Notes: a model not told the origin generated them from the letters alone. A stretch of 64,000 nucleotides of DNA from Candidatus Dechloromonas phosphoritropha (GCA_016722705.1 JADKGN010000004.1:434001-498000); one strand, 5' to 3'. Numbered from the stretch's first letter, positions 29,081 to 38,573 are shown. Numbers and translations are program-made.

Positions 29081-30208
29081 CTATACAAGACCCAGAAGTT
29101 TGGAGCGATAGTAGCCGGAAGTCGCAGCGATAAGATGCCGCGCCTTGATGCTGCCCTTTTGCTTGATGGGGTCAAGGCGAAAGAGATTGAGCGTAATGTG
29201 CTTGAGAAGGGCGAGGTTGTGAGCCGCATGTCCGGTACGAGCGCGCATCCGGTCGTCGGCGAAGGCGACATCCATGCACCAGTGCAAGCGATTCTCGACG
29301 GTCCAATGAGCGCGCACCGAGCGGGCCAGTCGTTCGGCATGGGCGGGCGGGCTGCTGATGTAGAAGCGGCGCTCGAAGGACGTCTTGCCCTTGATGTAAC
29401 GTTCCGATTCGATGACGGCAAAGGATTTCAGGTCGAGCCATTGCGCCGGCCTGGCCAGGCAGTCCAGATGATGGAACGCAAAACAGCGCCGGGTTTCCAG
29501 CCGACCGTGATCCTTTTCAAGCGATTCGGTGAGCGTGTGTGGAGTATGCTCCGGTGCCGCCATGAATTGGCTGAAGAAGTCACGCATCGAATCGGCCAGT
29601 GTCGGCTGGTTCTCTTTCACGGCAAGAATGTAATCGGCACCCCGCGCACGAATAGCCTGGGCGATATTGGCCTGAGTGCCCATCGCATCGATGGTCACGA
29701 TGCAGCCCTTGAGCGCCAGCGTCGCCAGCAGTTCCGGAATCGCCGTCTTCTCATTCGACTTCTCTGGTGTGGCACGTTGCCCAAGCACCAGTCCCGCATC
29801 GACGGCGAAGGCACTGACCAGATGCAACGGCGTGCCATCGACCTTACCCGAGCGGCGACTGGTCTTGCCGTCGATGGCGACCACCCTGTCCGCCCCAAGG
29901 GCCGGAAGGATGGCGCCCACCCAGCGGCGAAATGCCACTTCGAATTCATCCGGATCGATCAAACCGAACAGGCGTCCGAACGTGTCATGCGACGGAACGC
30001 CCTTCTCCAGCTTCAGATACTGACGCAACCAGTCCAGCTTCTCGTTCGCCCACCGTTCGATCTCCACAAAGGTATCGGCTCCAACCCGTACCGCGTTGAC
30101 CGCCACCACCAGAAGCGCCACCAGATCATGCTCAAACTTCCGTCGCTGCCTCGGGTCGCGGATCGACACAAAGACATCGGCCAGTCGCAACTTGTTTCCT
30201 GTTTCCAT
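29081..30208 (-). CDS. ISAs1-family transposase
   Basis: A 375-aa transposase of the ISAs1 (H-repeat-associated protein) type. It has an N-terminal RDPRQRRKFEHDLVALL domain, then a DDE core with AIDGKTSR (first Asp), VTIDAMGTQANIAQAI (second Asp), ILAVKENQP, and the final HWTVENRLHWCMDVAFADDRMR block carrying the Glu. The reading frame is intact, although the element's 5' flank is split by the IS110 insertion. Confidence 0.88.
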   Translation of the reverse strand: METGNKLRLADVFVSIRDPRQRRKFEHDLVALLVVAVNAVRVGADTFVEIERWANEKLDWLRQYLKLEKGVPSHDTFGRLFGLIDPDEFEVAFRRWVGAILPALGADRVVAIDGKTSRRSGKVDGTPLHLVSAFAVDAGLVLGQRATPEKSNEKTAIPELLATLALKGCIVTIDAMGTQANIAQAIRARGADYILAVKENQPTLADSMRDFFSQFMAAPEHTPHTLTESLEKDHGRLETRRCFAFHHLDCLARPAQWLDLKSFAVIESERYIKGKTSFERRFYISSPPAHAERLARSVRAHWTVENRLHWCMDVAFADDRMRARTGHAAHNLALLKHITLNLFRLDPIKQKGSIKARHLIAATSGYYRSKLLGLV

Positions 30209-30274
30209 GGGCTACCCCAAAAAGCCAGGAAACTACACAAATCAAGGGGCTGTGAACATAGATGGTCGCCCCTC

Positions 30275-30601
30275 GTTTGCCAAGCCTTCAGTCCGTGACG
30301 TTCAACAGGTGGAGATTGCAGCCATAGATCCGGACTTTGATCGAGGCCACAGCCTCTGTCCCTGATGGAATATGCAGATCGGTCGCTCAACAGCCTCCAG
30401 TACCCGAAGTACGAAGTTCCTGGCAGCATTCACCGATCCCGGTCTGACCTGTCTCGCCATCACGTCATGATTGCCTGTGCAATCGGTGGTTCTCCTTGAA
30501 GTTTGCTGCCGTTGTATTGCTACCTTGCAGGGTTATCCACGGGGCCGATAGCCGAAGGTCCTTTTAGACCGTAGGGCAGCGGCACGGTGGATAACCCGTA
30601 T
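30275..30601 (-). ncRNA. Candidate seekRNA/bridge RNA region of the IS1111-type element
   Basis: A ~330-bp non-coding stretch downstream of the transposase and inside the element's inverted repeat. This is the place where IS1111-group elements encode their target-specifying RNA. It contains an 11-bp inverted repeat, GGGTTATCCAC (30530-30540) and GTGGATAACCC (30587-30597), able to form a strong hairpin. The assignment rests on position and this hairpin only; loops and guides were not derived. Confidence 0.35.
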
Positions 30602-31627
30602 TCATGCCGCCGATCCATAGCAGGGTTCGTAGTCTCGCTCGTGGGCCAAGAGTGCTCAAACAATTCGAGCGTTCTTGTTGACCTGTGCCACCGCAGCCAC
30701 GTTTTTGTGACGTCGCCCCATAACCTCTGCGAGCCAACTTCCGGTATAGGCTGCTTTGCGCTCGGCAACACGGATTACGGCTCGAGCTCCGTGGATCAGC
30801 AGGGTCCGCAGATACGTGTCGCCACGTTTGCTGATGCCCAACAGTGTTTGCTTGCCGCCGCTGGAATTCTGTCGTGGCACCAGCCCCAACCAAGCCGCCA
30901 GTTGTCGGCCATTCTCAAAGTTCCGCGCATTGCCGATCGATGCCACCAGGGCGCTTGCCGTGATCGGACCAATGCCGGGAATCTGCGCTAACTTTCTACT
31001 CGCCACGCTCTCCCGGTGCCACGCTTGGATTTGTATTTCCAACTCATGAACCTGCCGGTCCAACTCTTTGAGGTGGTCACCAAGGCGTGCAAGTAGTTGG
31101 CGAAACATGCCTGGCAACCCATTCTCACCATCCTCCAGAACCTCAGGTAGGCGCTTACCGATGTACCCAATGCCTTGTGGGATGATGATGCCGTATTCGG
31201 CCAGACCACGAATCTGGTTGGCCTGAGCTGTTCTCGCCTTGACGAAGCCTTGGCGGGCGCGATGCAGTGCCAGAACGGCCTGCTGCTCGCCGGTCTTGAT
31301 TGGCACAAAACGTATGTTTGGCCGACCCGCCGCCTCACAAATTGCCTCGGCGTCGGCTACATCATTCTTATTGTTTTTTACATACGGCTTCACAAACTGC
31401 GGAGCCATCAGTTTCACCGTATGGCCCATCGCCTGCAGTTTGTTCACCCAAAAATGAGCGCCACCACAGGCTTCCATGCCGATCAGGCAGGACTGGAAAT
31501 TGGCAAAAAACGGCAATACCTGATCGCGCTTCAATTGCTTCTTGAGTACCACCTTGCCCCGTTCATCAACGCCATGAACCTGAAAAACCTGTTTCGCCAG
31601 ATCAATGCCAACTGTCGTAATCTTCAT
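30602..31627 (-). pseudogene. IS110/IS1111 transposase with premature TGA
   Basis: A DEDD recombinase: VGIDLAK (Asp), IGMEACGGAHFW (Glu), KNDVADAEAIC (Asp pair), and the C-terminal transposase_20 domain with IPGIGPITASALVA and GGKQTLLGISKRGDTYLRTLL. The frame stops at a TGA (30656-30658) after NKNARIV, where relatives have Trp. Reading through gives 17 further family-like residues (ALLAHERDYEP...) and a second TGA at 30602-30604. Loss of this short tail may or may not abolish function. Confidence 0.75.
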
Positions 31628-31996
31628 CTCGGTCGCTCCTCTCCCTCAGTGGAATATTGCTATCGCCACTTTGGCATGTTGATGCCGTTTCTGGGAGGGG
31701 CGACCATCCCTTTAGTCCCCTTTGCAACCCGTTGATCGTAAACGACTATTTCAATGTGTTCACAACATTGGCATTCATGCGATTGCCCTGGGCTCACTGG
31801 ACCGGGCGAGCGAAAAGTTGAACAATGACAACATGTGTGAATTCATCAGGAAGTTCGTGGAAACCTTCGCCGCCTGGGCCGAGCGCATCGTGCCGTCTTC
31901 CTGTACGGCTGGATGCGAGCGGCAGGTCGATCGAGATTGCGCGTGCAAAGACTCCGCCGATGCTGTTCCGGTTGGACTGAGCACTGTGAGCAGGCA

Positions 31997-33697
31997 GTGA
32001 GCGATTCCGTAAAAGCCGCATATGCCCCCGGCTGGCCTGGTAGCGAGCCGCGTTGGACTTCGAGCGCCAAAACGGGGGTCGGTACGTCGCTCAGCGCAGC
32101 GAGCCGCGTCTGGTTCACGCTCAGCCACGGCATCCTGAACGAGATCTACTATCCGCGCCTCGACTCGCCCTGCACCCGCGACATCGGGCTGATCGTCACC
32201 GACGGCCGCGATTTTTTCTCCGAGGAGAAGCGCCACGCGCATTCACAGGTCAGCTACCCTTTCGAAGGCGTGCCGCTTTACCGGCTGATCAACGCCTGTG
32301 ACGCCGGGCGCTACCGCATCGAAAAGGAAATTCTCGCCGATCCGGCGCGCGATGCGCTGCTGCAGCGCACACGCTTCGTCCCGCTCGCCGGCGAGCTCGA
32401 CGACTATCGCCTCTACGTTCTTGCTGCACCGCACATGGGCAACCGTGGATGGGGCAACAGCGCTTGGCTCGACGACTACAAAGGCGTGCCGATGTTGTTC
32501 GCGCAGCGCGCGAACTTCGCCTTGGCGATCGCGTGCTCCGCGCCGTGGCACAGGCGCTCCGTGGGTTTCGTCGGGCGTAGCGACGGCTGGCAGGATCTCG
32601 TGCGCCACCGGCGCATGCGTTGGGAGTATGCCCGCGCCGAGAACGGCAACGTCGCGCTCATCGGCGAAGTCGATCTGCAAGCCTGCTCCGGTAGCTTCGT
32701 GCTGACGGTAGGCTTCGGCAACAACCCGGCCGAGGCCGGCCATCGCGCGCTGGCAAGCTTCAACCAAGGCTTCGAGGCGGCGCAGACCGCCTACGTGTGC
32801 GAATGGCAAGAATGGCAGCGAGACTGCCTGCACATCGCCGATGAAGATCCGGCAAGCGCATACGACGCCTACCGCACCAGCATGATGGTGCTGCGCACGC
32901 ACGAGTCGAAGCGCATCCCCGGCGGGCTGATCGCCAGTCTTTCGTTCCCGTGGGGCTTCACCAAGAGCGATGACGACCTGGGTGGCTACCATCTGGCCTG
33001 GCCACGCGACCTGGTGGAATCGGCCGGTGCGCTGCTCGCCGCCGGCGCGCATGACAACGTGCGCAGCGTGCTGCGCTACCTGCAGACCACCCAGGAAGCC
33101 GACGGGCACTGGCCGCAGAACATGTGGCTCGACGGCACGCCGTACTGGAACGGCATCCAGATGGACGAAGCAGCGTTTCCGATCCTTCTGGTCGATCTGG
33201 CGCACCGGGAAGGTGCGCTCTCCGAGCAGGATTTGCATGGCTTGTGGCCGATGGCTCGCCGCGCGGCGAGCTTCCTGGTACGCAATGGACCCGTCACGCA
33301 GCAGGATCGTTGGGAGGAGGATGCCGGCTATTCGCCGTTCACGCTGGCGGTTGTCATCGCGGCATTGCTGGTCGCGGCCGAGATGGCCGACGCGTGCAGC
33401 GAGCCGGATGTCGCCGCCTATTTGCGCGATACGGCCGATGTCTGGAACGACTACGTCGAGCGCTGGACCTACGTCAGCGGGACGCCGCTCGCGCACCAGA
33501 CGGGCGTGGAAGGCTACTATGTGCGCATCGCCCCACCCGAAGTCTGCACCGTGGCGTCACCCAACCAGGGCTTCGTGCCCATCAAGAACCGCCCTCCGGG
33601 CGAAATGGAGACACCGACAGAACTGAGCTTCCCTCTGTATTTCGTCTGCCAAAGGGTGGATTTCATGCTACCAGTTTTTGCTGATGTTGCTCACTGA
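31997..33697 (+). pseudogene. GH15 glucoamylase / glucodextranase-like protein, C-terminally truncated
   Basis: From the GTG at 31997 the protein shows the N-terminal beta-sandwich of bacterial GH15 enzymes (EPRWTSSAKTGVGTSLSAASRVWFTLSHGILNEIYYP). The (alpha/alpha)6 barrel follows with SFPWGFTKSDDDLGGYHLAWPRDLVES and PYWNGIQMDEAAFP; the Glu near residue 388 is the general acid. True homology ends at about codon 543 (33623), where an IS3 element starts; the last ~25 residues are IS-encoded. Family members have ~800 residues and the catalytic base lies in the missing part, so the product should be inactive. The lost 3' end is not found beyond the IS. Confidence 0.85.
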
Positions 33698-34553
33698 GCC
33701 AGTTTTCAAGGAACTGAATTGGTGATTGGTAACCGAGCGTCGAGTGCTGTCGTTTCCGGTTGTAAAACACCTCAATGTACTCGAAGCTGGTGGCCTTCAT
33801 GTCGGCGTGACTGGCGTAGCGAATGCCATGCACCCACTCGTTTTTGAAGCTGTTGAACCAGCTTTCCGTCGGCGCGTTATCCCAGCAGTTTCCTTTGCGA
33901 CTCATCGAGCAGATCATGCCGTAAGCCCTGAGCTTGTCCTGAAACGCATGGCTGGCGTACTGGCTACCTCGGTCCGAGTGGTGCATCAATCCCGCTGCAG
34001 GACGCTTGCGGAACCAGGCCATGGTCAGCGCATCCGTCACGATATCTGCCGTCATGCGCGGCTTCAGCGACCAGCCCACGACTTCGCGGTTGAACAGGTC
34101 GAGCACGATGGCCAGATACAGCCAGCCTGCGTCGGTCCACAGGTAGGTAATATCAGACGTCCAGAGCTGATTCGGGGCCGCTGGTGTGAAGTTTCTGTCG
34201 AGCAAATTGTCAGCAACTGGCAAGCCGTGCTTCGAGTCTGTGGTGACCTTGTAGCGCCGCTTGTGGCGGGCATGAATGCTGTTTTCACGCATCAGCCGTT
34301 CAACCCGCCCCTTGCTGGCTGGGAAGCCCCGGCTCCGCAGTTCTCGGACCATGCGCGGACTGCCGTAGGCACCCCTGATCTCAGCATGAATGGCACGAAT
34401 GAGTGCCAGCATCTGGAGATCGGTCAGTCGCTTGCGATCCGGCCGACCGCCGCGCCTCCAGGCGCGATAACCGCTGACGCTGACATCGAGCACCTCACAC
34501 AGATCAACGAGCGGGTAGCGCAAGCCTTGTTCGGCAATCCAGGCGTACTTCAC
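33663..34553 (-). CDS. IS3-family transposase OrfB
   Basis: A 296-aa integrase-core (rve) protein with the full DDE set: TSDITYLW, HHSDRGSQY and APTESWFNSFKNE. It has an HTH_21 domain (RPDRKRLTDLQMLALIRAI...GAYGSPR). Its GTG start overlaps the orfA stop codon (GTGA). In this IS family an OrfAB fusion is made by ribosomal frameshifting. Confidence 0.9.
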   Translation of the reverse strand: MKYAWIAEQGLRYPLVDLCEVLDVSVSGYRAWRRGGRPDRKRLTDLQMLALIRAIHAEIRGAYGSPRMVRELRSRGFPASKGRVERLMRENSIHARHKRRYKVTTDSKHGLPVADNLLDRNFTPAAPNQLWTSDITYLWTDAGWLYLAIVLDLFNREVVGWSLKPRMTADIVTDALTMAWFRKRPAAGLMHHSDRGSQYASHAFQDKLRAYGMICSMSRKGNCWDNAPTESWFNSFKNEWVHGIRYASHADMKATSFEYIEVFYNRKRQHSTLGYQSPIQFLENWLSEQHQQKLVA

Positions 34554-34840
34554 AGGACATCCCTTGCGAAGTACGCCGTCGCTTTTTTTAGGATTTCGTT
34601 CTCCCGTTTGAGCCGCAGGTTCTCCGCTCGCAGCCGGGAGATCTCCATTTCCTCGGGCGTCACCTCTCGGTTTCCTACGCCTCTGAGTCTGCCTTCTGCT
34701 GACGATTTTACCCAGTTACGCAACGTCTGGTCGCCCAGACCAAGTTCCTTGATCACGCGACTGATGCTCTGACCATCCTTCACCCGCTTGACCGCCAGTT
34801 CCTTGAACTCGGTCGTGTAGGCCTGCTTCGGTATCTTCAT
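34550..34840 (-). CDS. IS3-family transposase OrfA
   Basis: A 96-aa HTH protein (MKIPKQAYTTEFKELAVKRV...GLGDQTLRNWV) with a C-terminal leucine-zipper-like helix (EMEISRLRAENLRLKRENEILKKA), as usual for IS3 OrfA. It binds the element's ends. It overlaps orfB by 4 bp. Confidence 0.9.
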   Translation of the reverse strand: MKIPKQAYTTEFKELAVKRVKDGQSISRVIKELGLGDQTLRNWVKSSAEGRLRGVGNREVTPEEMEISRLRAENLRLKRENEILKKATAYFARDVL

Positions 34841-34940
34841 TTCAGGCCTTCCAAAAGTGACTCAATTTTAGGTCACCCTTGGCAGACTAATTTCCGGGGG
34901 AAGCTCATTCTCAATCCTGGCAAGATCCTCTGAGAGAGCC

Positions 34941-36104
34941 ATGATGGGCCGCACCCTGAACATTCTGCCGGCGGCCACGCTTGACTACCGCCGTCTCGCC
35001 GAAAAGCGCCTGCCCCGCTTCCTGTTCGATTACATCGATGGCGGCGCCAACGACGAGATCACACTGGCCAATAATGTCGGTGACTTCCGGAAGATCCGCA
35101 TCAGGCAGCGGGTATTGAAAGACGTCTCGAACATCGACACCTCGACAGTGCTCGCCGGCGAGCCAGCGGCCATGCCGGTTATCCTGGCGCCGGTCGGCAT
35201 GGCCGGCCTCTACGCCCGGCGCGGCGAGGTGCAGACGGTACGCGCGGCCAACGCGAAAAACGTGCCGTTTACGCTGTCGACCGTGGGCATCTGTCCGCTC
35301 GACGAAGTGCGGTCCGCGGCGAGCAAGCCCTTCTGGTTCCAGCTTTACATGATCCGTGACCGGGGCACGGTCCGGAACCTGCTCGAACGGGCAATGGGCG
35401 TCGGCTGCACGACGCTGGTCTTCACCGTCGACCTGCCGGTGGCCGGCATGCGCCACCGCGACACCCGCAACGGCATGCTCGACAACTCGCTCCGCGGCAA
35501 GCTCGGCAAGGCCTGGCAGCTCGGCACCCGGCCGGGCTGGATCTACGATGTCGGAATACGTGGCAAGCCGCACAGCTTCGGCAACCTCGCCGACCTGGTT
35601 CCCGACCCGACCGATCTCAAGGCCTACCGCACCTGGATCGACGCCCAGTTCGACGCCTCGGTGACATGGAAGGACATCGAGTGGCTGCGCGGCATCTGGA
35701 AAGGCAAGCTCATTCTCAAGGGCATGCAGGAGCCGGACGATGCGCTGGCGGCGGCCGAGGTGGGCGCCGACGGCCTGGTCGTCTCGAACCACGGGGCGCG
35801 CCAGCTCGACAGCATGAATTCCTCGATTTCCAAGCTGCCGGGTGTCGTCGCCGCAGTCGGCGAGCGCATGGAGGTTTATGTCGACGGTGGCGTGCGCAGC
35901 GGGCTCGACGTCTTCAAGGCCATCGCCCTCGGCGCCACAGGCGTGATGATCGGCCGCCCCTGGGCGTGGGCGCTGGCCGCCGGGGGCGAGGCAGCCATCG
36001 CCGCCCTGCTCACCACCTTCAAGAAGGAACTCGAGGTCGCCATGGCGCTATCGGGCGTTACGACGATCGGGCAGATATGCCCGGTTCTGATCGACTCGAT
36101 CTGA
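34941..36104 (+). CDS. lldD: FMN-dependent L-lactate dehydrogenase / alpha-hydroxyacid oxidase
   Basis: A 387-aa (beta/alpha)8 flavoenzyme oxidising L-lactate or a related 2-hydroxyacid at the membrane. Signatures are FDYIDGGANDEIT, LAPVGMAGLYARRGE, WFQLYMIRDRG, LVFTVDLPVAGMRHRD, the catalytic-base loop VVSNHGARQLDS, and the FMN-phosphate loop YVDGGVRSGLDVFKAIALGATGVMIGR. Complete and in frame. The start lies 34 bp after the IS3 right end, so its native promoter has probably been replaced by the IS. Substrate preference among lactate, mandelate and glycolate is not certain. Confidence 0.85.
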   Translation: MMGRTLNILPAATLDYRRLAEKRLPRFLFDYIDGGANDEITLANNVGDFRKIRIRQRVLKDVSNIDTSTVLAGEPAAMPVILAPVGMAGLYARRGEVQTVRAANAKNVPFTLSTVGICPLDEVRSAASKPFWFQLYMIRDRGTVRNLLERAMGVGCTTLVFTVDLPVAGMRHRDTRNGMLDNSLRGKLGKAWQLGTRPGWIYDVGIRGKPHSFGNLADLVPDPTDLKAYRTWIDAQFDASVTWKDIEWLRGIWKGKLILKGMQEPDDALAAAEVGADGLVVSNHGARQLDSMNSSISKLPGVVAAVGERMEVYVDGGVRSGLDVFKAIALGATGVMIGRPWAWALAAGGEAAIAALLTTFKKELEVAMALSGVTTIGQICPVLIDSI

Positions 36105-36432
36105 TTTCGTCGCGTCGCGCAACAAGCTCATGAAGGCAGCTCACGGGGAGAGCCACCAGGATCCGCAGTGACATCATCGCCAGCGACGCCAGCCGGGTGA
36201 TGGCCTAAATCGCCACCAAATTCTGTATGATTCTCAGTCGCGGGCTTGTTGGAGCGTCCCGGAAGGATGCCTCTGCTGAGATCCACGGCGTGGCTTGAAG
36301 GGCAAGTACGGGTCATGAAGATCCGTGAACGAACAATAACGTCAGGTTGCCCGAAGTTGAAGAGAAATCAAGTTTGGGAAAAACTGTAGCCATCGAGGGA
36401 CTGCCTGGAGTCCCGCAGAAAGGAGTCATCAC
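36105..36432. other. Intergenic region between lldD and the SLC13 permease
   Basis: 328 bp in which I see no gene, RNA or repeat. The last bases hold the AAAGGAG ribosome binding site (about 36419-36425) that fixes the GTG start of the permease. Confidence 0.6.
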
Positions 36433-38106
36433 GTGATCTATTTCGCTGCTTTGGTCGTGCTCGCAACCCTCATCGCCATGGCGTCGGGACGGGTTCCTGC
36501 TGTCCTCGCGCTGGCTACGGCGATCTGCGTCGCGGGCATCACCGGGTTGGCCCCGGTGCCGGCGCTTTTCGCCGGATTGGGCAACGGCGGGATCATCACC
36601 GTCGCGGCGATGCTCGTCATCGCCAAGGGAATCGTCCATACCGGCGCGGTCAGCCGAGTCACCTGGGCGCTGCTGTCGACCGTCACCAGCGCGCAGCACG
36701 CCTTGCGTCGCCTCGCGCTGCCCATCGGTGTCGGTTCCGGCCTGATGAACACCACGCCGATCGTCGCCATGCTTGTCCCGGCGGCCAAGGAACTGGAGCA
36801 GAACCGCGGCATCAACGCTCGGGAGTTGCTGCTGCCCATCGCCCACATCACGACTCTAACCGGCTCGGTGACTCTGATCGGCACCAGCTCGAACCTGCTC
36901 ATCGCCGGCATCGCCGCGCCGATGGGAATCGACATATCGATGCTGTCGTTCGCCCCGGTGGCGTTGCCGGTCGCCGTCGTCGGCGCGGCAATCGTGTATC
37001 TGATCGCGCCGCTGATGCTGCGCGGTCAGGGGGAGACAGTAACGGCGACCCAGGACTTCCGGGTCGAGATCCCGGTCTCCGGGAAAGCACTGGCGATTGG
37101 CCGTGTGGCCGCGGATTTCGGGATCGATCAGACCCAGCAGTACGCCTTGAATACGATCCGTCGTTGGGATGCCGACGTTGATCCGGCCTCTCCCATCGAG
37201 GCCGGCGACACCCTGGTCTTCTCGGCGACCGAGAGCGGCGTGACCGCCTTGTGGGGCAGTCCGCTCTTCGGCCTGGCCGAGCAGCGCCTTTACCGGGTTT
37301 CCATGGGCTCAAGCGCCAACGGAACCGTGCGTGATTTCGAGACCGACGGAGGTATCCGCGTCATCGCGGCGCGGACTACAAGCCGCCTGCGCGACACTGA
37401 GGTGCGCCCGGGCAAAACCGCATTCGTTACCACGCCCAGAAAGTCCCTGCTCGTCGAGCAGCCGGATGTGACGCTGGTCGAGCGCGCCGCCAGCCCGAGC
37501 CCACAACCGGGCAAGACCGCAGTCGCTCTCGCCATCCTGGCCGCTGTCATCGTCTCGGCGTCGTTCGGACTGGTTGCGGTGGAGCTGGCTTCATTGACCG
37601 GGGCTGTTCTGATGGTCATTACCGGCATTCTCACGCCGAAGTCCGCAGTGCGTGCCCTCGACTGGAACGTACTGTTCATTCTCGTCGGGTCGGTAGCGCT
37701 CGGCGCAATCGTCGTCGAGAGCGGGCTCGCCACGGTGCTCTCCGACGCAATCAGACACCTCGCGGGAGGTAGCATGCTGCTCGTCGTCATCGTCTTCGCG
37801 GTGACGACGGCGATCGTGACCAACCTCGTAACCAATGCGGCCGCCGCGTCGATCCTTACCCCGGTGGCGATCGGCATAGCCAACGAGATGGGCATCAACC
37901 CGGTGACGCTCCTTGCGCTGATCGGAACCTGCATCTCGTTCACCTTCATCAATCCGTTCAGCCACCAGTCGAACCTGATGGTCATGGTGCCCGGAGGCTA
38001 CACCTCGGCCTCGTTCGCCAAGTTCGGCGTCCCGCTGGTCGCCGGATCGCTGGTAACGGTTGTCATCGTCGCCTACCTGCTGCTGCACCTGCAAATGCGG
38101 TTCTAG
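36433..38106 (+). CDS. SLC13 family permease with RCK_C domain
   Basis: A 557-aa inner-membrane protein of the divalent anion:Na+ symporter superfamily. It has N-terminal membrane helices (~1-200), a cytoplasmic insert (~205-350) with TrkA-C/RCK_C-like sequence (ETDGGIRVIAARTTSRLRDTEVRPGKTAF), then more helices (~355-555). The repeated signature motifs are GLMNTTPIVAMLVPAAKE...LIGTSSNLLIAG and VTNAAAASILTPVAIGIA...FINPFSHQSNLMVMVPGGY. Start is GTG with AAAGGAG seven bases upstream. Substrate (dicarboxylate, sulfate or other anion) is not deducible. Confidence 0.85.
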   Translation: MIYFAALVVLATLIAMASGRVPAVLALATAICVAGITGLAPVPALFAGLGNGGIITVAAMLVIAKGIVHTGAVSRVTWALLSTVTSAQHALRRLALPIGVGSGLMNTTPIVAMLVPAAKELEQNRGINARELLLPIAHITTLTGSVTLIGTSSNLLIAGIAAPMGIDISMLSFAPVALPVAVVGAAIVYLIAPLMLRGQGETVTATQDFRVEIPVSGKALAIGRVAADFGIDQTQQYALNTIRRWDADVDPASPIEAGDTLVFSATESGVTALWGSPLFGLAEQRLYRVSMGSSANGTVRDFETDGGIRVIAARTTSRLRDTEVRPGKTAFVTTPRKSLLVEQPDVTLVERAASPSPQPGKTAVALAILAAVIVSASFGLVAVELASLTGAVLMVITGILTPKSAVRALDWNVLFILVGSVALGAIVVESGLATVLSDAIRHLAGGSMLLVVIVFAVTTAIVTNLVTNAAAASILTPVAIGIANEMGINPVTLLALIGTCISFTFINPFSHQSNLMVMVPGGYTSASFAKFGVPLVAGSLVTVVIVAYLLLHLQMRF

Positions 38107-38411
38107 TCCCGGCTGACTCCGCCGGGCCGCCCCCAGCCGTGATCACCCGGCAGCCCGGCGCCGGTTGGCGGACAAGAGGCCGTTTCGACGTAGCGAATCG
38201 GGATCATGTTGGAAACTTCTCGCGGAAAGCAGTCGGCACCGACGTCGGCTTGGGTGCTGCCTAGTCGAAGAACATGATGCCGCCCTTGTCGCGCCCCACT
38301 TCGCGGCCGCTGCTCTGCTTCGAGTCATTGTTTTGAGAGCGGTTGCGCAACAAGCCGCTAAGCTGGGAAAACCATAGTCGGTCACGGGGTGCTGCACGTA
38401 ACGGAAATGGG

Positions 38412-38430
38412 GTTTCCTAATTTAGGAAAC
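38412..38430. repeat. 19-bp hyphenated palindrome
   Basis: GTTTCCTAA-T-TTAGGAAAC, two perfect 9-bp arms around one base, in the spacer between the permease and modE. There is no T-tract after it, so it is an operator-like dyad rather than a terminator. Binding factor unknown. Confidence 0.5.
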
Positions 38431-38441
38431 GATGATTTATT

Positions 38442-38509
38442 CGTCACCCCGGCGAAGGCCGGGGTCCAGGTCGTTAATTTTTCTGGATTCCGGCCTTCGC
38501 CGGAATGAC
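38442..38509. repeat. REP-like double hairpin repeat
   Basis: Two adjacent GC-rich palindromes, one within CGTCACCCCGGCGAAGGCCG... and one around ATTCCGGCCTTCGCCGGAAT, ~22 bp apart and in mirrored orientation. This is the widespread proteobacterial intergenic repeat family (CCCCGGCGAAGGCCGGGG / TTCCGGCCTTCGCCGGAA). No neighbouring RAYT transposase is in the window. Confidence 0.7.
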
Positions 38510-38573
38510 AATTCTGGAATAAATCAGCGTCTCCTTAACGCGCAAGAGTCATGCATTCCGTTTTTCTACGCAC

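Larger units (their letters stand above)
30257..31712 (-). mobile_element. IS110-family (IS1111-type) element, approximate ends
   Basis: Subterminal inverted repeats of 14 bp (GATGGTCGCCCCTC) lie at 30261-30274 and 31695-31708, as typical for the IS1111 subgroup. The transposase reads leftwards, with ~85 bp of 5' and ~330 bp of 3' non-coding sequence. It is inserted in the 5' flank of the ISAs1 transposase. Exact termini cannot be fixed because this group lacks terminal repeats and usually makes no clear duplication. Confidence 0.7.
29062..31790 (-). mobile_element. ISAs1-family element interrupted by an IS110/IS1111 element
   Basis: A perfect 18-bp inverted repeat (CAGGGCAATCGCATGAAT) is found at 29062-29079 and 31773-31790. 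The ISAs1 transposase lies against the left repeat, and only ~60-80 bp of ISAs1 5' sequence is left next to the right repeat. Between them sits the IS110-type element (about 30257-31712). No direct repeat flanks the two ends (…CACCGATG versus GGCTCACT…), so the locus has been rearranged or the duplication has decayed. Confidence 0.8.
33624..34907 (-). mobile_element. IS3-family element (two-ORF, IS51-like)
   Basis: A 1284-bp element bounded by imperfect inverted repeats of ~36 bp beginning TGAGCTTCCC and containing GTCTGCCAA(A)GGGTG, at 33624-33661 and 34870-34907. It carries orfA and orfB with overlapping frames. No matching direct repeat is visible at the two sides, and the GH15 gene does not resume at the right, so one flank was deleted or recombined. 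A 58-bp remnant of the same end lies at 42370-42427. Confidence 0.8.

Noticed and set aside
38143..38397. Possible small gene in the permease-modE spacer
   Set aside because: No ribosome binding site and no recognisable protein sequence in either direction; composition alone keeps the frame open.
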